From NCBI RefSeq assembly GCF_016862915.1, contig NZ_BONW01000044.1:248001-312000 (forward strand): a stretch of 64,000 bases of DNA, in the 5' to 3' direction. Positions 61,646-64,000 of the stretch are shown piece by piece (position 1 is the stretch's first letter; each line of letters opens with the position of its first letter). Under the pieces are notes generated by a model that did not search any database, was not told where the DNA came from, and was given only the letters and a program-made list of their open reading frames with translations. The DNA comes from Plantactinospora endophytica (GTDB taxonomy: Bacteria; Actinomycetota; Actinomycetes; Mycobacteriales; Micromonosporaceae). The position numbers and the translations under genes are program-made.

Positions 61646-62508
61646 CCCGCGCCACCTTCCCGCCGGTGTTCCGTCCAGGCCCGCCGCACCGCCCGCCCGG
61701 CCAGTACGCCGAGCGCGTGCCGGCGGTAGGCGGCGGTCCCGCGTACGTCGTCGATCGGGCTGGCCGCCGCCGCGACCAGCTCGCCGAACCGGCGGACCAG
61801 CGGATCCGGCAGTTCCGCCCGGCTCGCCCAGGGCAGCTCGGCGGCGAGCAGTTCCTCGGCCGCCACCGCCCGGACCGGAGTCGGTGCCGCCGAGCCGATC
61901 CCGGTACCGACCGTCCGGTCCGCCGGGCGCAGCGCCAGCGCGAACGAGCAGACGGCGATCACCATCGCGTTCCTGGTGCCGATCTTGGCGAACTGCTCCG
62001 GCCCGCGCTCCGCCGGCAGCAGCACCGCCGCGATCAGCTCGTCCGGGGCCAGCACGCTGCGCTTCGGCCCGGTGCAGAAGCCGGCGACCGGCACCCGGCG
62101 AACGCCCCGCACCGAGGCCAGCTCCACCAGCGCCCCGGTGGCGAGCAGCGGCGGCAGCGCGTCCCCGGCCGGTGACGCCGAGCCGAGGTTGCCGCCGACG
62201 GTGCCCCGGTTGCGGATCTGCGGTGAGCCGACCGTCCGGGCCGCCATCGCCAGCCCCGGCACCCGCCCGGCCAGCTCGGTCACGATCCGCCGGTACGGCA
62301 CCCCGGCGCCGAGCCGCAACAGGCCGTCCTCGCCGCCCCAGTCGGCCAACTCGGCGACCCGACCCAGGTCGAGCAGGGCCGGCGGGCGGCGGCGGGCGAA
62401 GTTCAGTTCCACCATCACGTCGGTGCCGCCGGCCACCGGCAGCGCCTCCGGGTACGCCGCCCGGACGGCCAGCGCCTCGGCCCAGCTCTCCGGTTGCAGG
62501 AAGTCCAT
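61642..62508 (-). CDS. Xanthine dehydrogenase, FAD-binding subunit
   Basis: 288 residues, FAD-PCMH fold: PVAGGTDVMVELN binds the FAD pyrophosphate; GSPQIRNRGTVGGNLGSASPAGDALP is the central family loop; the C-terminal CO-dehydrogenase flavoprotein-like domain closes the protein. Overlaps the urate oxidase stop by one base (TGATG) and the FeS gene by four. Confidence 0.95.
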   Translation of the reverse strand: MDFLQPESWAEALAVRAAYPEALPVAGGTDVMVELNFARRRPPALLDLGRVAELADWGGEDGLLRLGAGVPYRRIVTELAGRVPGLAMAARTVGSPQIRNRGTVGGNLGSASPAGDALPPLLATGALVELASVRGVRRVPVAGFCTGPKRSVLAPDELIAAVLLPAERGPEQFAKIGTRNAMVIAVCSFALALRPADRTVGTGIGSAAPTPVRAVAAEELLAAELPWASRAELPDPLVRRFGELVAAAASPIDDVRGTAAYRRHALGVLAGRAVRRAWTEHRREGGAG

Positions 62509-63437
62509 CAGCCGATCCCGCCGGTTGTCGCTCCGTCGTCGTCCGGCGCCGTCCCGGCCACGTCCGGCTCCCGGGTCACGGTGCCCTCGATCAGCCCGTA
62601 CGGGCGGTCGGTGGCCACGAACACCTCGCCCGGGTTGTCCAGCCCGAACGGCGACAGGTCCACCAGCAGGTGGTGCCGGTTCGGCAGCGCCAACCGCACC
62701 TGCGTGATCTCCGGTCGCTCCACCAGCACCCGGTGCCCCATCGCGTACAGGGTCTGTTGCAGGGACCGGCTGTACGTGTCGACGAACGCGCCGACCAGCG
62801 CGGCCCGCACCCCGGCGTACGACTCCGCCCAGTACTTCCCGCCACCCGCCGGCTCGACCTCCCCGTGTCGCCAGTACGCCTCGACGGCGGTGGCCAGAAT
62901 CCGGTCGTCGGTCTCCGGCAACGTCGTGTACTGGTCCTTCAGGTAACCCCGGAACTCCGAGTCCGTGCTGTTCAACAACACCAGCCCGGTCAGCCCGGAC
63001 TCCACGGAACTGCCGGTCCCGTCCCCGTCGGCGTCGACGCCCCCGGCCGCGTCGACGGTCACCGTGGCGACCCGGCTCTCGGTGCCGTCGCGCTGGAAGG
63101 AGTGCGGGCCGAGCCGCTGCCAGCCGTGTTCGGTCAACGTGACCCGGGCCCGGGTGATCGCCGGTACGGTCCGGACGAAGTGCCGGGCCAGCAGCAGTCC
63201 GAACTCCTCGACCTGGCCGACACCGTGTTCGCGGGCGAACGCGTAGACGGTGTTCTTCTGCGAGTCGGTGGGCAGCACGTGCGCGTTGTCGCCGCTGCTG
63301 TGCACCTCGGCGAGGTCTCCGGCGAGCGCGACGCTGACGGTCAGGTCGCGCAGTTCGTGCCGGGGCCCGTCGCGGCGGACCCGGACCAGCCGCACCTCGG
63401 CCTTGCCGTACTGGTTGGCGCCGAGCACGATCGCCAT
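62508..63437 (-). CDS. pucL: Urate oxidase (uricase), factor-independent
   Basis: 309 residues, two T-fold halves. Visible marks: YGKAEVRLVRV, SSGDNAHVLPTDSQKNTVY (the catalytic Thr in PTDSQKN), LLNSTDSEFRGYLKDQYTTLPETDDRILAT, and NRHHLLVDLSPFGLDNPGEVFVATDRPYG. Oxidises urate to 5-hydroxyisourate. An unusual Asp/Gly/Ser-rich insertion lies near residues 136-152. Overlaps the FAD gene (TGATG); 12 bp follow uraH. Confidence 0.96.
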   Translation of the reverse strand: MAIVLGANQYGKAEVRLVRVRRDGPRHELRDLTVSVALAGDLAEVHSSGDNAHVLPTDSQKNTVYAFAREHGVGQVEEFGLLLARHFVRTVPAITRARVTLTEHGWQRLGPHSFQRDGTESRVATVTVDAAGGVDADGDGTGSSVESGLTGLVLLNSTDSEFRGYLKDQYTTLPETDDRILATAVEAYWRHGEVEPAGGGKYWAESYAGVRAALVGAFVDTYSRSLQQTLYAMGHRVLVERPEITQVRLALPNRHHLLVDLSPFGLDNPGEVFVATDRPYGLIEGTVTREPDVAGTAPDDDGATTGGIG

Positions 63438-63449
63438 CCCGTCACCTCC

Positions 63450-63836
63450 TCAGCTACCTCGATAGGTGGTGTAGCCGTACGGGCTGAGTAGCAGCGGCAC
63501 GTGGTGGTGCCGATCCGGCTCGGTGATCTGGAAGGCGACCACGATCTCCGGGAAGAACGCCGCTCCCGGCGGGTAGTGCCGCTCGACCTGGAACACCAGC
63601 CGGTAGCCGCCGGCCTGCCAACCCCGCAGCGGCAGCCGGTCCAGCAGCGGCGTCCACTCGTTCAGCCGACCGTCGGTACCGGTCCGGCCGTGCGCCACCG
63701 CCGTCCAGCCGCCGCTGTCCCGCCGGTCGAGCCGGACCGGAATGTCGGCGGCCGGTTCGCCGCGTACGGTGTCCAGCACGTGCGTGGAGATCCGGACGAG
63801 CCCGTCCGGCGGCGCGCCCGCCCGGTCGTCGGTCAC
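63450..63836 (-). CDS. uraH: 5-hydroxyisourate hydrolase (transthyretin-like)
   Basis: 128 residues. ISTHVLDTVRGEPAADIPV at the N-terminus is the HIUase signature; the late YGYTTYRGS ends in the Tyr-Arg-Gly-Ser tail of the active family members. Opens the ring of 5-hydroxyisourate to OHCU. The start is the GTG at 63836, with GAGGAGG 7 bases upstream, in the last unit of the 30-bp repeat at 63833-63950. GTGA overlap with a short relay reading frame. Confidence 0.95.
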   Translation of the reverse strand: MTDDRAGAPPDGLVRISTHVLDTVRGEPAADIPVRLDRRDSGGWTAVAHGRTGTDGRLNEWTPLLDRLPLRGWQAGGYRLVFQVERHYPPGAAFFPEIVVAFQITEPDRHHHVPLLLSPYGYTTYRGS

Positions 63837-63925
63837 GAGAGCAGCCTCCTCGCCCTGAGGGTCCCGAGAAGCAGCCTCCTCGGCTCGTCAGTCACGAGAA
63901 GCAGCCTCCTCGGCTCGTCGGTCAC
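63833..63925 (-). other. Short relay reading frame between uraD and uraH (30 codons)
   Basis: A GTG at 63925 overlapping the uraD stop (GTGA) opens a 30-codon frame made of the repeat units, ending in a TGA at 63835-63833 that overlaps the uraH GTG. Every junction keeps a GTGA overlap. The encoded peptide is Arg/Leu/Glu-rich (units read RRLLLVTDEP) and may have no function of its own. Whether it is translated is not known. Confidence 0.4.
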
Positions 63926-63950
63926 GAGAGCAGCCTCCTCAGTCGGAGCA
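63833..63950. repeat. ~30-bp tandem repeat, four copies, at the uraD-uraH junction
   Basis: Units at 63833-63861, 63862-63891, 63892-63921 and 63922-63950. Each carries an AGGAGG and, in all but one, a GTGAC that can act as a start. The leftmost serves uraH and the rightmost overlaps the uraD stop, so the unit is the original uraD-uraH junction, copied in place. Confidence 0.92.
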
Positions 63951-64000
63951 GTGCGATCTGTCGCAGTTCCTCCCGCACCACCTCGCGTTCGGTGCCGGGA
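63922..64000 (-). CDS. uraD: OHCU decarboxylase, C-terminal fragment
   Basis: Enters from the right edge; the last 25 codons are visible, ending TEREVVREELRQIALLRLRRLLS, the C-terminal helix typical of 2-oxo-4-hydroxy-4-carboxy-5-ureidoimidazoline decarboxylase, ending in the TGA at 63924-63922. It makes S-allantoin, the substrate of allantoinase in this operon. The call rests on this short tail plus the neighbour uraH, so confidence is moderate. Confidence 0.7.
   Translation of the reverse strand, partial: PGTEREVVREELRQIALLRLRRLLS

Overview
The window is high-GC DNA with many GTG starts, GTGA/ATGA gene overlaps, leaderless-looking promoters and strong GGAGG ribosome sites. Together with the gene families present (LppX/LprAFG lipoprotein with a P55-type exporter, DUF1206, DUF3618, DUF4235, DUF2795, factor-independent urate oxidase, CBM2 cellulase) this points to an actinomycete chromosome, most likely Micromonosporaceae. 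That placement is by family memory and was not searched. I saw no rRNA, tRNA, CRISPR array, transposase or prophage.

Layout. 1-7.5 kb: end of an aldo/keto reductase, a cold-shock protein with a long leader, an lprG-p55-type lipid export pair, a three-gene membrane-stress operon (holin-like, DUF3618, DUF4235), an MscS channel, a DUF1206 protein and a lipoprotein. 7.6-16.6 kb: cysteine desulfurase-like enzyme, small acetyltransferase, sugar dehydrogenase, GH3 enzyme, RecQ helicase, topoisomerase IB. 16.6-25 kb: a tightly overlapping seven-gene operon for ADP-heptose synthesis and glycosyl transfer. It encodes a GmhB-GT9 fusion, two retaining-type glycosyltransferases, GmhA, HldE, a classical SDR and a second GT9. 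A polyprenyl-phosphate mannose synthase gene runs divergently. A heptose-glycan operon in a presumed Gram-positive, without the usual epimerase HldD, is the most interesting system here.

26-34 kb: secreted protein with LAS-metallopeptidase-like motifs, FAD oxidoreductase, aldehyde dehydrogenase, then a stress cluster (ChaB-like, YihY, DUF2795, SRPBCC and an acidic small protein). 35-44 kb: a PAS/GAF/SpoIIE phosphatase fused to an anti-sigma kinase domain, a CPA1 antiporter, a MEDS-kinase anti-sigma-like protein, a GH6-CBM2 cellulase with a CebR-type box, an XRE regulator and a YflT-type general stress protein. Five of these stress genes carry GTTT-N14-16-GGGtan promoters, so the regulators and their likely SigB/SigF-type regulon sit together.

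44-54 kb: MarR-pirin pair, acetyltransferase, a small HTH regulator with two identical palindromes, an MFS exporter behind a HAIR-like box, a PCMT-like methyltransferase, an ADC-like protein and an APH-like kinase. 53.5-64 kb: a nearly complete purine catabolic operon read leftward. It runs uraD (partial), uraH, urate oxidase, xanthine dehydrogenase FAD and FeS subunits, guanine/8-oxoguanine deaminase, xanthine dehydrogenase Mo subunit, DUF6986 aldolase-like protein, allantoinase and allantoicase.

A striking genome-level trait is the number of short in-place tandem repeats (13-30 bp, mostly young) inside C-termini, linkers and gene junctions. The uraD-uraH junction has been amplified four times in a way that keeps translation coupled, and the xanthine dehydrogenase start region has been duplicated.
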